Source of the DNA: Hyalella azteca
Lineage: Eukaryota; Arthropoda; Malacostraca; Amphipoda; Hyalellidae
NCBI RefSeq assembly: GCF_000764305.2
Contig: NW_025939459.1
Location: 202,155-266,154 of the forward strand
Direction: 5' to 3'
DNA length: 64,000 nucleotides
Both the position numbers and the translations under genes were made by a program. Position 1 is the first letter of the stretch, and each line of letters starts with the position of its first letter. The notes under the pieces are model-generated. The model ran no database searches. It saw only the letters and a program-made list of their open reading frames with translations, and was not told where the DNA came from. Below, piece by piece: positions 12,549 to 23,231 of this stretch.

Positions 12549-14178
12549 CTATCTATTCACAATTTCAAGGGGATAGGAGCTCACAGCTGAATTTAAACTG
12601 GGCCTAAGCTTAAAAATGTACAATGATTCTAAGATACGCAAATCTGAAGAACCGGAGGTAGAAGCTAACACCCTAAAGTCACTGTCAGAAACAGGCACAT
12701 CACACTGCTCGGCGTGAGTGCGCACAGCCGAATGAGGGGGGCGCGATAGCAACTGTCCGGTCCTACAACTCCTGCCCTTATGCTCAACGATCCTGGAATA
12801 AAGATTGCGTGAAGTCATACCGACGTACGCAGATGCACATTGTGCACAACGAAATTGATAAACCAGGGACGATCGCATATGAACAGGGAGCATATCTTTA
12901 TATCTAAAAAAAGAACCGATTTTGAAACTGTTAACCAGAACAATATGGAGTTTAACGCTAGGAAAGTATTTATTGAACAAGACTTTTAACTCTCTTGACA
13001 TAGCTTCGGACGCAGGGCCGAAGTATGGAAAAGAACAATAAATAACGTTCCTACTATCGCGCTCGGGAGCAACCTCACTGAATCGCTTCGACATGAATTT
13101 CTTGATTTGGGTATACACCAAACTTGCCGGAAAACCATTGAGCGAGAAAATATTTCTTAAAAATTCAAATTCAGCATGCATAGCCTGGTATGTTGAGCAA
13201 ATGCGAAAACCTCTGTATAATAAAAAAAATTTACGGTTTAAACCACACACAAGATCGTTAACATTTTTAAACAGAGAATTGAGACAAATTTCAATTGCTT
13301 CGTGAAGGGGTACATTGGTGAACAAATTTTCTACGTCAAAGGAGGCCATAGTTAAATCCTGAACGTCAGTAAAATGTTTCAAGCGATTCACAAACATGTA
13401 GGAATTATCAACAGTATACTGATTAGTCGTAAGACAGTTTAAAACCGGAACCAAAAATTTAGCAAGTTTAAAACTAGGAGTATTATACGCGGCAAAAATT
13501 GGTCGAAATTGAAACTTAGAAGCAAAATCAAACTTGTGAATTTTAGGTAAGCCATACAAAACACCAGGGCAAGAACCAGAGGTATAAAGTTTAGTATAAG
13601 TTTCAGGTGAAAGGGCAGAAGAATCTTTAAGTTTACGCAAAAAATTATTGATTTCGTCTTCAACTTTCAAAATTGTTTTAGAGATCTGATCTGTGATTTC
13701 AACAAATTTGGAAGCATCAGTGAGGATTGCATTTAGGCTACTGTTGTAGCGACTACGATCCACAAGAACAGCACCCTTGCCCTTATCAGGTTTACAAATA
13801 ACTAGGTCTTTATTTTTTGCTAGGCCTTTCAATAAAATTGTGTCACGAGGTTGGAATACAGAGGAGAAAACTTTATAGGACTTGAAGCCTTAAAAATGCC
13901 GGTACGCTAAACTTTGCAGGTTGCCTAAAAATTCAGGACGATTAGGAGTAGGAACATTCTTAATGCTAAGAGCGAGTCTTTCAAAGGCTAAGAAAAATTT
14001 ATAGAAGTCCAATTTAAAAACGGGCAGACAAAAATCAAGGTCAAATGCGAGCAAAAATTTAACGCGGGGTTCCAAGCTAAAGGAACTGTAGTTAAACACA
14101 ACTTTATCAGGGTTGACGGGATGAATTTCGTTGTGGATGCCTAAGTTATGAAGTTTCTTTTGATGAGTCTGAACAGTT
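12549..14178 (-). pseudogene. Penelope-like RT + GIY-YIG endonuclease ORF, defective
   Basis: Frame 1 (about 14178-13890) reads HQKKLHNLGIHNEIHPVN then FSLEPRVKFLLAF and LALSIKNVP, the N-terminal part. A frame change near 13.89 kb leads to 13880-12549 with KDLVICKPDKGKGAVLVDR, GLPKIHK, FDVENLFTNVPL (RT motifs up to RT2), then an abrupt in-frame jump at about 13225 to LLYRGFRICSTYQAMHAEF, which in intact elements follows the RT thumb. About 200 residues, including the YxDD catalytic box, are missing. The C-terminus has FRCAQCASAYVGMTSRNLYS and RIVEHKG, the zinc-knuckle plus GIY-YIG nuclease, ending LEIVNR. Intact relatives prime at nicked chromosomal ends and are ancestrally linked to telomerase-like RTs. 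With the core gone it could only move in trans. Confidence 0.88.
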
Positions 14179-14182
14179 AGTT

Positions 14183-14212
14183 GTTGGCGGATAGCCTATG
14201 CTATCCGCCAAC
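14183..14212. repeat. Perfect 13-bp stem hairpin at the Penelope 5' region
   Basis: GTTGGCGGATAGC, loop CTAT, GCTATCCGCCAAC. It lies just upstream (minus strand) of the readable part of the Penelope ORF. Confidence 0.8.
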
Positions 14213-14285
14213 ATGCCAGACGATCTACTGAAGCATTCAAGAAAGTAACTGTATGTGTTTCTATGTATGTTCTAGATTCTACGAA

Positions 14286-14310
14286 CTGACGATGGAGCTG
14301 GACTCCGAAA
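14286..14310 (+). ncRNA. Hammerhead-ribozyme-like core in right Penelope terminal repeat
   Basis: Same core as in the left terminal repeat but on the plus strand because the repeats are inverted: CTGACGA, GGAG-CTGGA-CTCC, GAAA. It differs from the left copy just after GAAA (AG instead of CG), which may affect stem III. Confidence 0.5.
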
Positions 14311-14469
14311 AGTTTTCTATAAAGATATGAATTTTTGTGGACTATTCTTTGCTTTTAAATTTTTAGTCAACTTGCGATTTAAGCAAATAAGTGACATTAA
14401 TACTTTCACGGTTTCGTCGACGAGAAAATGCGCTCTCTGTCACTCACTGCAGTGAGTACTGAGTTATAT

Positions 14470-14680
14470 TTTTTTTGCCCCTATACCGACGATACCCACT
14501 CCCTCGTTATCCGCGGTACTAAGAGTATTATCCACAAGTACATTAACCTTATCCACAAATACTTTCTTGAAATGATCAGGATTCCAAGTTGACTCAACTT
14601 TACTCGCAGTAACGTTCACGAAGGAAGAGTTGATGATTGATTGGGCAACGCTACCATGCCAGGCCATAACTTTTACATGA
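14470..14680 (-). other. Coding-like stretch, unidentified
   Basis: Minus-strand frame MAWHGSVAQSIINSSFVNVT, VESTWNPDHFKKVFVDKVNV, LVDNTLSTADNEGVGIVGIG, ending in the right half of foldback element copy 3. It may belong with 14792-14964 but the phases of the obvious splice sites do not match. Confidence 0.25.
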
Positions 14681-14791
14681 GATAAATAATTCAAATATAA
14701 TTAATATTATAATTAAAATATTAATAATTATTATAATTAAATTTTTATAATAATTAATATTATCAATAATAATTAATTAATAATCAATTCA

Positions 14792-14964
14792 TTAGACTTT
14801 TTCCAAGCGCAACACTGGTGAACCCATAGATTTTACCTCATCATCAATAGGAACATCCGCATCATTCCTGAGGACGAAAGAGCGGTGTCCGGTAATGGAT
14901 CCCTGAGGTACAGGGACGCCACGAGACATGTGTACACCGCGTCCGAGTAACTCGGGGGAGAGGT
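14792..14964 (-). other. Coding-like stretch, unidentified
   Basis: Minus-strand frame reads LSPELLGRGVHMSRGVPVPQ, GSITGHRSFVLRNDADVPID and ends MGSPVLRLEKV then TAA. It has balanced codon use in AT-rich surroundings and a possible acceptor (GAAAAGCAG) at its start. An internal GAG|GTAAAA could be a donor instead of coding. No family recognised. Confidence 0.3.
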
Positions 14965-15144
14965 CTGCTTTTCAATATCAATATACAAATCATTATATCT
15001 ATATACTAATATACTAATCAATAATCTTTCAATCAATATACTAATTTTATGGTACCACCTGAACTCGTGGTGATACATATTCTCAATTAAATGTTCGAAA
15101 GATTGTTCTCTAAAATAGTCTGATTGTTCATGCATTTTCATCTT

Positions 15145-16900
15145 TAGAGTTTTTAATGATTATTAAATTATTTACATTTCTACATAATAATTATCTAAAT
15201 TATCTACGTTATAAGTAAAAGCAAAGTATCTAGTAAGGCTTTGAGCTGCGATGAAATAAGACTGAGTTTAAGACCTGCAAAAAACTGCAATTTTAATGCT
15301 CGGTGACTTACAGGCTACATTTAGACGAGTTTATTACGGTTAATTAACTAATACGCCTCCATGTTCGCCTCTTTGCCTGCCATATTTCAGGTTCTGAGTT
15401 TAAACGTTTTGTGGATCTATGGGGTTATAATTTTTGTGTATTCTTCCAATCTTTCAATCAGTATTGGACATTTTTTTTAATTTCTCTTGTTTATTTTTTT
15501 CTCTGCAGTTTGTTGTTGGTACTGATTGTTGGTGTGAAATCAATGGGAATGAATAAGCTACTCTATAGAAGTTTTTTTACTACTCAGCGAAAGTTGTACG
15601 GATTTGCAGAAAATTTTTTGTTGTTAAGAAAAACCTGTAATTAGTCACCGCATTCGCTGTTATTTAAAACTAATTAAAAGTATTGTCATTTATATTTACG
15701 CTTCCCTAATAATTTCGGAACGAGTTCTTACCTTTATTCTACTATATAACCTGTTGGGGTTCTTCAGTTATAAAGGGAATGCAGGAGAACAGTTTCGAAA
15801 TTTCTTGATACATCATTTGAAAAGAAGTAATAACGCGGAATAGACCAGCAATTATTCAGATGAAAAATTTATCGTATAAGAACCGTCATTGAAATAAATA
15901 TTTCACAACTCTTCGAGATTTTTTAGCCATAACACGTTCATCGAAAATGTGATTGAACTAAATTATGCAAGTTTCGAAATAAATCAATGTTGTTTTCGCA
16001 AATCCAAAATTTTAAAATTTGTTTTAATTTTCCGCAATTTTGTTTTTTTCCTATCAAAAATAATTATAAGTATTAGAATGAAGCCAGGTCTAAAATTACA
16101 GCTTTGACTACAGCGAGACGAAAACACTGTTGTTAACGTGTTATCCTGATGCAATTTAATCAAGAAAAATGCAAATTGTATTACTTCATTGGAGACTTTA
16201 ACTTTATTACGAACACCGAGTGGCTCGTACTGACACTTCGATGAGTCAAAACACGATAGCATTTATTTTGAACGTCCTTATTTGAAGACAAAAATGTTGA
16301 TGTTTTCGACGGTAGTAATAAGGTAACAGGCATGTACATGAATAACATTTGTAACAGCTGCAAAATTTTTAATGCTTTCGAATACTTGAAAATGTAATTA
16401 TCTGTTATACAATAATTTGACCACCTCATCCCATTTTTTTACCCAACCTCATCCCATTTTTTCACCCCCACACATTTATTCAAAAACTTTTTAGACTGAA
16501 GACTATTTTTGCGAAGGGTGACTTGCTTATTTTGTTTGGCATGCGCCCGCGTCTATTGACTGCACGAACGGCGCTCACTTAAATTTAAGAGTTTCGTGCA
16601 TACGAATTAGCCGTTCCAGTCAAAAACAAGCCATTAGGAGGCGGAAAATAGACATTCTCTCACCTCTTGCGATTACAGAGTGCATTTTGGCAAGACTTTA
16701 TTTTGAAAATATTTGGTTTTTCTTCTACCTTCTATAAAAACTGTCTTGCAAGTTTCAGGTCAAAAATACTGATAAAGCTTTTGGTGTTTTAACATCCATA
16801 TTGGTTCCAAAATTATCATGATTTTAATTAAAATGGCTTACTTAGAAATGGAAACTTACTCATATTTTCTATATATGTGTTCTATATATATTCTCATCCT
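15145..16900. other. AT-rich spacer
   Basis: No supported feature. The hydrophobic ORF at 15411-15644 is T-rich and reads as chance. Confidence 0.5.
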
Positions 16901-16904
16901 AGCG

Positions 16905-17160
16905 GGATGGCGGGATGTGAGGGAAGGGTCAGGTGGCGGGATGTGAGGGAAGGGTCAGGTGGCGGGATGTGAGGGAAGGGTCAGGTGGCGGGATGTGAGG
17001 GTCAGGTGGCGGGATGAGAGGAAAGGGTCAGGTGGCGGGATGAGAGGGAGGGGTCAGGTGGCGGGATGAGAAGGAAGGGTCAGGTGGCGGGATGAGAGGA
17101 AGGGTCAGGTGGCGGGATGAGAGGAAAGGGTCAGGTGGCGGGATGAGAAGGAAGGGTTGG
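16905..17160. repeat. ~26 bp minisatellite
   Basis: About ten copies of GGCGGGATGAGAGGAAAGGG plus TCAGGT, with GATGTGAGGG variants at the left. Homogeneous array. Confidence 0.92.
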
Positions 17161-17224
17161 GTTGTGAGGGTCGCAAGAAGCGCTAATCCGGAGAAGCCCC
17201 TCAGAGGCTAAGGCTACTGTGCAC

Positions 17225-17275
17225 CAGAGTACAGCTGTGCACAACTGCTGTGCACAACTGCTGTGCACAACTGCC
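17225..17275. repeat. Short 15 bp tandem repeat
   Basis: GCTGTGCACAACT repeated about four times. Confidence 0.85.
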
Positions 17276-18415
17276 GTGCCTGGTTAACTAAATACAATGG
17301 GTAAATACAAAACAATACAATAATTTTAGGGTACCTAGTATTCAAAAAGTTAATACCAAAAATTGGATATGAAAATGCATGGTTATTGGAAGTTATATGA
17401 CGCCGCTAGTTGACGTTGGACTGTTGCGTTATTCAGCTGGCGTAAGATCGTTTTAATACCTATTCAGGTATTTTAGTTATTATTCACTGAAAAAATAGAT
17501 TAAGATTCGAACGTTTTTGGAGTCGATGCTCTTCGTAGAACGTCGATTGGAAACATTACCGAGTTTAGAATGAGAATTAAGGAGTGAAACTTGAAAATTA
17601 AATGCTTCAAATTCATCAGTTTATTGAGGTCTGACCAGGTTTGGAATTACGGCAACCATGAGATGAATAAGTTCAAAGGTACGTTCGTACTCTGCTAGAC
17701 GATCCAAAAATTGACGATCCACCAAATTACGCCATATTGCATGAGAATTAAACTGAATTTGGCAACAGAGCAAGATGTGAATTTGACATGCAAAAAATTG
17801 CTAGAATAAAATGCACGCAAAAGGCCTCCATCACGTGATTTTCAAACGACATGATGAAATTTTTAGCAGCTCACCCTCCACAACGACAGACTCTCAGAAT
17901 CCATATGTAATCACGATCAATTGAAAAGATAATAAATGTCAATGTAATAATTTAACCACAGGAGTAACTTGTGCACGTCCTTATGATAAGAACTTCCATT
18001 GAAAAATTGGTTGGGCTTTAGACAACCTAAATATAAAAAGACGCATGCTGGGAACCATAAACACTAATGCACAGTTGGCGATACCATGATTAAAACGTAA
18101 GTCATTTTTTCGTAGAATTTTCGCATTAATTGTCATTTTATTAAACTCGTTGATTACGCAGGCTGGGAGCAATAAAGTTTTTTTTTATCATAAACTGTGA
18201 TTGATTACTGAAACCAGGTTGTCTTATCGAAATGTGAAATATTTCAGCCTTCAATAGTATTTGTTTTTAGGACTAATAATGATTATTTTTTCTCTTTTTT
18301 TAGGTAATTTTTTTAAATGCTATTTTCAAAACATAATCATCCCTAAGGTTTTTTCTTCAACCTTGTATTTTGGTCGAATGCTTGTTGTCGACATGAGAAG
18401 AAAATGTCAGGATAA

Positions 18416-18737
18416 AAGATTTCGGACGGCAATGCCTTCGGCTACGAACCTTGCTTTCTTCAGGACCAAACCAGAGACAAATACTGGGCAAATTGGAACA
18501 AGGGTTGCACTTACGAACTCTCGTCCTCCATTACAATAACAATGGTCCTTCTCTCTCTTTCACCAAGGACATCTCAGTGCCAACATAAAATCAGTGACAC
18601 GAAAAATGATGCCTACAGCAGAGCAAGGAACTTTTATGTCGGCGAGCGCGCTATGTCGTCCGTTTACGAGTGGCGGGCTGAGGTCGAAACTGGCTTGAGA
18701 ATAATCATTTCAAATGATGATGTGTTGCGCTGGAGGT
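18416..18737 (+). CDS. Possible coding exon, unidentified protein
   Basis: Frame open from about 18416 to the TAA ending at 18739. It reads ISDGNAFGYEPCFLQDQTRD, KYWANWNKGCTYELSS, then NDAYSRARNFYVGERAMSS and VYEWRAEVETGLRIII with SNDDVLRW. Composition (paired Cys, Trp and Tyr, balanced codons) is more protein-like than its surroundings. The frame ends at TGGAG|GTAATG, a good donor, exactly where a ~68 bp tandem array begins whose units are copies of this end. I cannot assign a family; it could also be two exons or a chance ORF. Confidence 0.35.
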
Positions 18738-19275
18738 AATGATGAGGAATGAGTAGCATTCTTTGCAAAATTTATTCAAATAATGTGCGGTTCTAGAGGT
18801 AATGCTGAGGAATGAGCAGCATATCTGTCGATAGTAGTTCAAATGATGTGTTGTGCTCAAGGTAATGATGAAGTTCGGGCGGCAAGCATTCCTGACAGAA
18901 ATAGTTCAAATGATGATGTGTCATGCTGCGCTGAAAGTAATGATCAAAAAGGAGGAAATAGAATTGTGGTGTTGAAATTGAATTGTGGTGTTGAAATTGA
19001 ATTGGGGTGTTGAAGGTAATGATGAAGATTGAGTATCATTCTTCACCATTAAAGTTCAAATGACAAGTCAAAATAGAGGTAATGATGATAAATTGGTAGT
19101 ATTCTTGGCAATGAAAGTTTAATGGTGAATCATGATGGGAGATAATGACGAGGAATGAGTAAAATTCATTGTAATGATAGTTCTAATGATGAAGTGTTGT
19201 GCTAGAGGTAATAATGAAAAATGTGTTTAATTTTTAGTGATAGTTGTTCAAATGATGGTGTGAGATTTCATTTGT
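18700..19275. repeat. ~68 bp degenerate tandem repeat, first block
   Basis: Units of the form TTCAAATGATGATGTGTTGT ... GGAGGTAATGATGAGGAATG ... AGTAGCATTC, about eight copies. The first unit overlaps the end of the coding-like stretch at 18.42-18.74 kb. Confidence 0.85.
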
Positions 19276-19675
19276 TTACATTTTGGAGTTTGTGTAGTCG
19301 AAATTATGTTAGATGTTTGCTAGCCCAATATTTCTTTGTTCACTCGAAATTTCGGTGTCAGTGCGTTTCGTAGCCAGTTTACCGCCCGTAGGTCTTAACT
19401 CCAGTCGTAATCGATTTTCACGGTGGCAAAATTTTAACGTTGCAAGTGACATTAATAAACTCGATGGTCAACTTTTGGGAGGCTTGAAAATTTGAGTGAA
19501 ATAAAGTAAATAATTAGTGTAAATCAGTTTTGGATCTTCGACGACTGACTAATTATTATAACAAGATCTTTTGGAGTCAGATCAAAGCAGAAGAGTTTAA
19601 CTCGTTGTGAACACCGGAATTGCGAACTGAGGTCGGGTAGATCCTGCATAGCAATCCAAGATTCAACAGATGTAG

Positions 19676-19810
19676 TGTCATACTGCAGGGAATGATGAGG
19701 AATGAATAGATTATTTGCGATTATAGTTCAATAGTTGATGTGTCTTGCTGGAAGTAATGATGATAAATGCGTAGAATTCATGAGTAATGATGTGTGAAGT
19801 GGTAGTCATG
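19676..19810. repeat. ~68 bp degenerate tandem repeat, second block
   Basis: Same unit as 18.70-19.28 kb (GGGAATGATGAGGAATGAAT, AGTTCAATAGTTGATGTGTC), about two copies, separated from the first block by ~400 bp of unrelated sequence. Confidence 0.8.
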
Positions 19811-20136
19811 ATATATATACACTGAATATGATATATATACAATACACTGAAAGCGGTGCTGTGTTCTTCGCTGAAATTTAAATTCTATTTGAGAGGTAGA
19901 CTACTTCACTGAATTTTGAGTTATAAACGTTGAAAAATCTGTAAAAAATGAAAATATCAGTAAACGAAATTCCGTGAGCCAGAGATAGATACAAAAAATG
20001 GGGCGCTTATTTAGGGTGAGCATCAAGCCAAACGTGCCTATAAATTTTCCAAAAGGTGCATCAACGATTAACAACTTCAGTCTTTCCTCTTTTGTAAAAT
20101 ATCTGGACGTATCTCTGAACAAATGAAATCCACGAT

Positions 20137-20160
20137 GAATGAATGAATGAATGAATGAAC
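20137..20160. repeat. (GAAT)n microsatellite
   Basis: GATGAATGAATGAATGAATG. Confidence 0.9.
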
Positions 20161-21317
20161 ACGATAACAAAATTTGATTAGTAGTGTAACATATACACCG
20201 ACTGATTCTGCAAACCCCTTGAAAATTGAACGCTAGGTCGTAATCGCTGAATAAATTTTCTAACCAATCGTACGCAAAACTCCCAGGCTACGAATATATA
20301 TTACCAAGGTATCGTATCTGACATCACAAATGCTGAACATTTGGCCTCGACGAAAAATATATTTGTTTTAAAAGTAATTATGGATTATTTCTGCAAGGAA
20401 CCTGAAGCACATTTTACTCTAACTGTAAAACATTTGTAATGCAAAGTTAATTGTTGACACCGAATGAAAACCCACAAATAATAGTCTAATAGCATAATAT
20501 ATTCTGATGAAAGACGCTTGTTACGTCCGGCGCTGCGTGGGACTGCGAGATATCAACGTGATGGTGTAGGCTGTGCTACGCCACGCACTAACGCTTCAGT
20601 TCGTGCTGCTTGTTAAATAAATATATGCATACAATCATTAAATTTGTGATTAATTCACAATATTGTACAAGTGTACATGGTTTCCAACATGCATCTCTTT
20701 GCATTTTATTCCTGAAGATTTGTACACAGTTTAGGCCATGCATCATGCAATGTAATAGTGACAGTTCGTTTTCGCTTCCTATTTAAGCTTTCAAATTTCC
20801 GGCGCTTCATGCAGAGATGCGCGCTTCAGCATTTGGATTATGTTGCGATAAAATTCTCTATTAACCACTTTAACTACTAGAATATTTGTACTTATGGTTT
20901 TCGGGTATCAAAATAAGAACACTTAAATATAGGATTTTGCACAAACCTGTAATTTTTACTATTAAAAATTGAAAACGGATTGAAAATTACCGGAAATAAC
21001 GCATGAACTTAAGGCTACGCTATATCAATTGCTACATCAATTGATTTTATAGAATTAGATAAATACATGTACATTTAACGAGTATAATTTTTGGCTGCAG
21101 TTGAAGCATATTCAAGGATATTATTTAAAGGCGGGTCCTGTATCGCACTATTCCAGGGACCACTAATTCACTTTGTGTGCCCCTTTACGAGCCTGAGCGC
21201 CTCCTGCCGAGAAGCCCGTTAGCGCGTCGCCGAGCGCTGAGGCTGCGTCAATCCCGAGACAAATGATGCGGTCGCTCCACTGGTCCTTTCCACAGCCTGG
21301 CCCAATCTCGGCTGTCT

Positions 21318-21900
21318 CTGCGTCTCTTCTCCATCGTTCTGCTGTGTCTGTACTCTGAAATCTGGAGCCAGTCTCTCCTCCATCGTTCTGTTGTGTCTGT
21401 ACTCTGAAATCTGGAGCCGGTCTCTTCTCCATCGTGCTGCTGTATCTGTACTCTGGAATCTGGAGCGTCCATTCTCCGTCGTTCTGCGGTCTTCGAAATC
21501 CCGAGCGTCTGTTCTCTGTCGTTCTGTATTCTCTGTCGTTGGAATGTCCCTCCTCTTTCGTTCTATCGTCTCTGCAGTTTGGAGCTCATCTTCTCACTCC
21601 TTACGGGGTCTTTGCTGTTTTTACGGTCTCTTCTCTAACGATACATAGTCTCTGTTATATAGTCTGTCTCACCTCTGAAGGCCTGTCGACTCTGCAATCT
21701 CGACTGTCTCTTCCCCGTCTCCTTGTAATTTGTCCAAACTCCAGCGTCTCTTCTCTAACGTTCTACTGTCTCTGCTATATAGATTTCCACTTCTCAGACG
21801 TTCTTCATCCTCTGCAATCTCGTCTGTCTTTACTCGATCATTCTGCAGTGTTTGTTACGTGGAGTCTATTTTCCATCGTTCTGGATCTACCATAGTTTTA
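21318..21900. repeat. ~60 bp degenerate tandem repeat
   Basis: Strong units at 21318-21480 (TCTCCATCGTTCTGCTGTGT, CTGTACTCTGAAATCTGGAG), decaying rightwards into TCTTCTCTAACG / CTCTGCAATCTCG-type copies to about 21900. The open frames across it are repeat-derived. Confidence 0.75.
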
Positions 21901-22114
21901 CAGTCCAGAACGTTTTTTTATCATCGTTGAGGAATGTGCTACCTAGCATGTTTTTCTTGCATAATCTTGTATCGCTGCAATGAATTACAGTTTGCATATC
22001 TTCTTCTTGACCTTTGGTGCTGCTAGAGCTCTTTTTACTCTACTTTCTGTTCTTTGCAAGTAAAATGTTTCGGGTGGTCTCTATTAAGCAGTTACCCAAG
22101 TACTTACCACTTTG

Positions 22115-22757
22115 TACAAGGTGGGTCAAAAGTCACTGACCCTTTTCATTTTATAATATTTTTTAACTTCTTAATAAATTTTGATTTTCTTAATATTTTC
22201 ATTTCCTTAATATTTTCATTTTCTTAACTTTTTTGTATTTTCTTATTATTTTTTATTTTTTAAGATTCTGGAAATTAATTATGGAGAAATTCAGTACCGT
22301 CCTATGAACACATTGTAAAATTTTACTATCAAAATCAAGGCTCAATAATTCTCGTTCACCTGATCTCACTAGCCCAGAATTTTTTTTTGTGGAAAACGAA
22401 AAGGTTTATGCCAACAAGCCGCAATCTTTAATGGAGCAGAAGAGAAACATCACTAGAGAAATGAAAGAAATAAGCCCAGAAACTTTGGAAAAGGTCATGG
22501 CAGAGGTAATCGAAAGAGCTGCAACTTATGAAGCAGAAATTGGATGACAGATGTTATTTTTCACACTTAACGATCAAGTTTCTAAAGCTTACTTAAAGTA
22601 AATTTATGATAAAAATAAAATTAAATTTGTGATAAAAAATCAATTTCCATTGCATTGACTTCATGGTACTAAAATTTCATGCATATAACTGTTAAAATAG
22701 AAAAGTTAGTTAAAATTGAAATGGTTTAGGGACTTTTGGCGAACACTGTACAATGCT
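22115..22757 (+). mobile_element. Mariner-like element remnant
   Basis: Ends are inverted (ACAAGGTGGGTCAAAAGTC at the left; the right end reverse-complemented reads ACAGTGTTCGCCAAAAGTC) and are flanked by TA. Inside, 22345-22550 reads SPDLTSPEFFFVENEKVYAN, then TREMKEISPETLEKVMAEVI, the C-terminal third of a mariner/IS630-type DDE transposase (usual form PDL-P-DFF). The rest of the transposase is missing, so this is an internally deleted copy. Confidence 0.78.
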
Positions 22758-22761
22758 TTGT

Positions 22762-23050
22762 ACGAACCCTCACCGTGCCACAAGTACCAAAATTTATGCA
22801 GTTGCTTAGCCAAATGGGTGCCGCAAGTAAACCTCACATCATGCTGCTAATAAAACCTGTATGTGCCGCAAGTAACTAACTTTATGGAGATAAGTATCCC
22901 TCTGTGTGCCGCAAGTAACCTCACATAATGCAGCTAATATGAGCCCTCTCTGTGCCACAAGTACCAACATTTATATAGTCACTAAGCCATATAAGCGGCA
23001 CTAAAGTAACCTCTAATTATGCAGATAATAGACCCTCTAGGTACCGCAAG
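22762..23050. repeat. ~68 bp tandem repeat
   Basis: Four to five copies with GTGCCGCAAGTAACCTCACA and AATGCAGCTAATA. It starts right after the mariner remnant. Confidence 0.8.
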
Positions 23051-23059
23051 TACCCAACA

Positions 23060-23231
23060 TCATTCCGTTGCGTCGTCTCTGCTTTTCGTGCAGCCTTCAC
23101 GAGGGAAAAAGGAGCGCCGAATGCCCCCATGCTTATGTATGGCCTCGGTTTCCGCCACTGCGTCGGCCACGCAGAACAACGGCAGTCCCGCTGCCACTCG
23201 AGTGGAACGACCGAACGTTGGAGTCTCGTAA
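23060..23231 (+). other. GC-richer coding-like stretch, unidentified
   Basis: After TTTTCGTGCAG the frame reads PSRGKKERRMPPCLCMASVS, ATASATQNNGSPAATRVERP, NVGVS, stop. It lies just after the 22.76-23.05 kb array. It may be a terminal exon or an exonised repeat flank. Confidence 0.22.

Larger units (their letters stand above)
12366..14402 (-). mobile_element. Penelope-like element with inverted terminal repeats, internally deleted
   Basis: About 2.04 kb. A ~105 bp terminal segment at 12366-12472 recurs inverted at about 14263-14380 (ACTAAAAATTTAAAAGCAAA; ATTCATATCTTTATAGAAAA; GGAGTCCAGCTCCATCGTCA). The body is one degenerate minus-strand ORF with Penelope-type reverse transcriptase and a C-terminal GIY-YIG endonuclease. 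Inverted LTR-like ends and variable target-site duplications are known for Penelope-like elements. The copy is dead: it has a frame break near 13.89 kb and lacks the catalytic part of the RT. Confidence 0.9.
12274..14475 (+). mobile_element. Foldback/SINE-like element, copy 3, split by the Penelope-like insertion
   Basis: Left half 12274-12365 (TTTTTAGCGCATTATCTCAT to GACTTCACGTTTTCG); right half about 14403-14475 (CTTTCACGGTTTCGTCGACG to GAGTTATATTTT). Joined, they equal the uninterrupted copies. TTCACGTTTTCG / TTCACGGTTTCG occurs on both sides and looks like a ~12 bp target-site duplication of the inserted element. Confidence 0.85.

Noticed and set aside
21163..21432. Minus-strand frame with GPGCGKD, reminiscent of a P-loop kinase
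   Set aside because: Walker A needs Ser/Thr after GK; here it is Asp, no other kinase motif follows, and the frame overlaps a tandem repeat.
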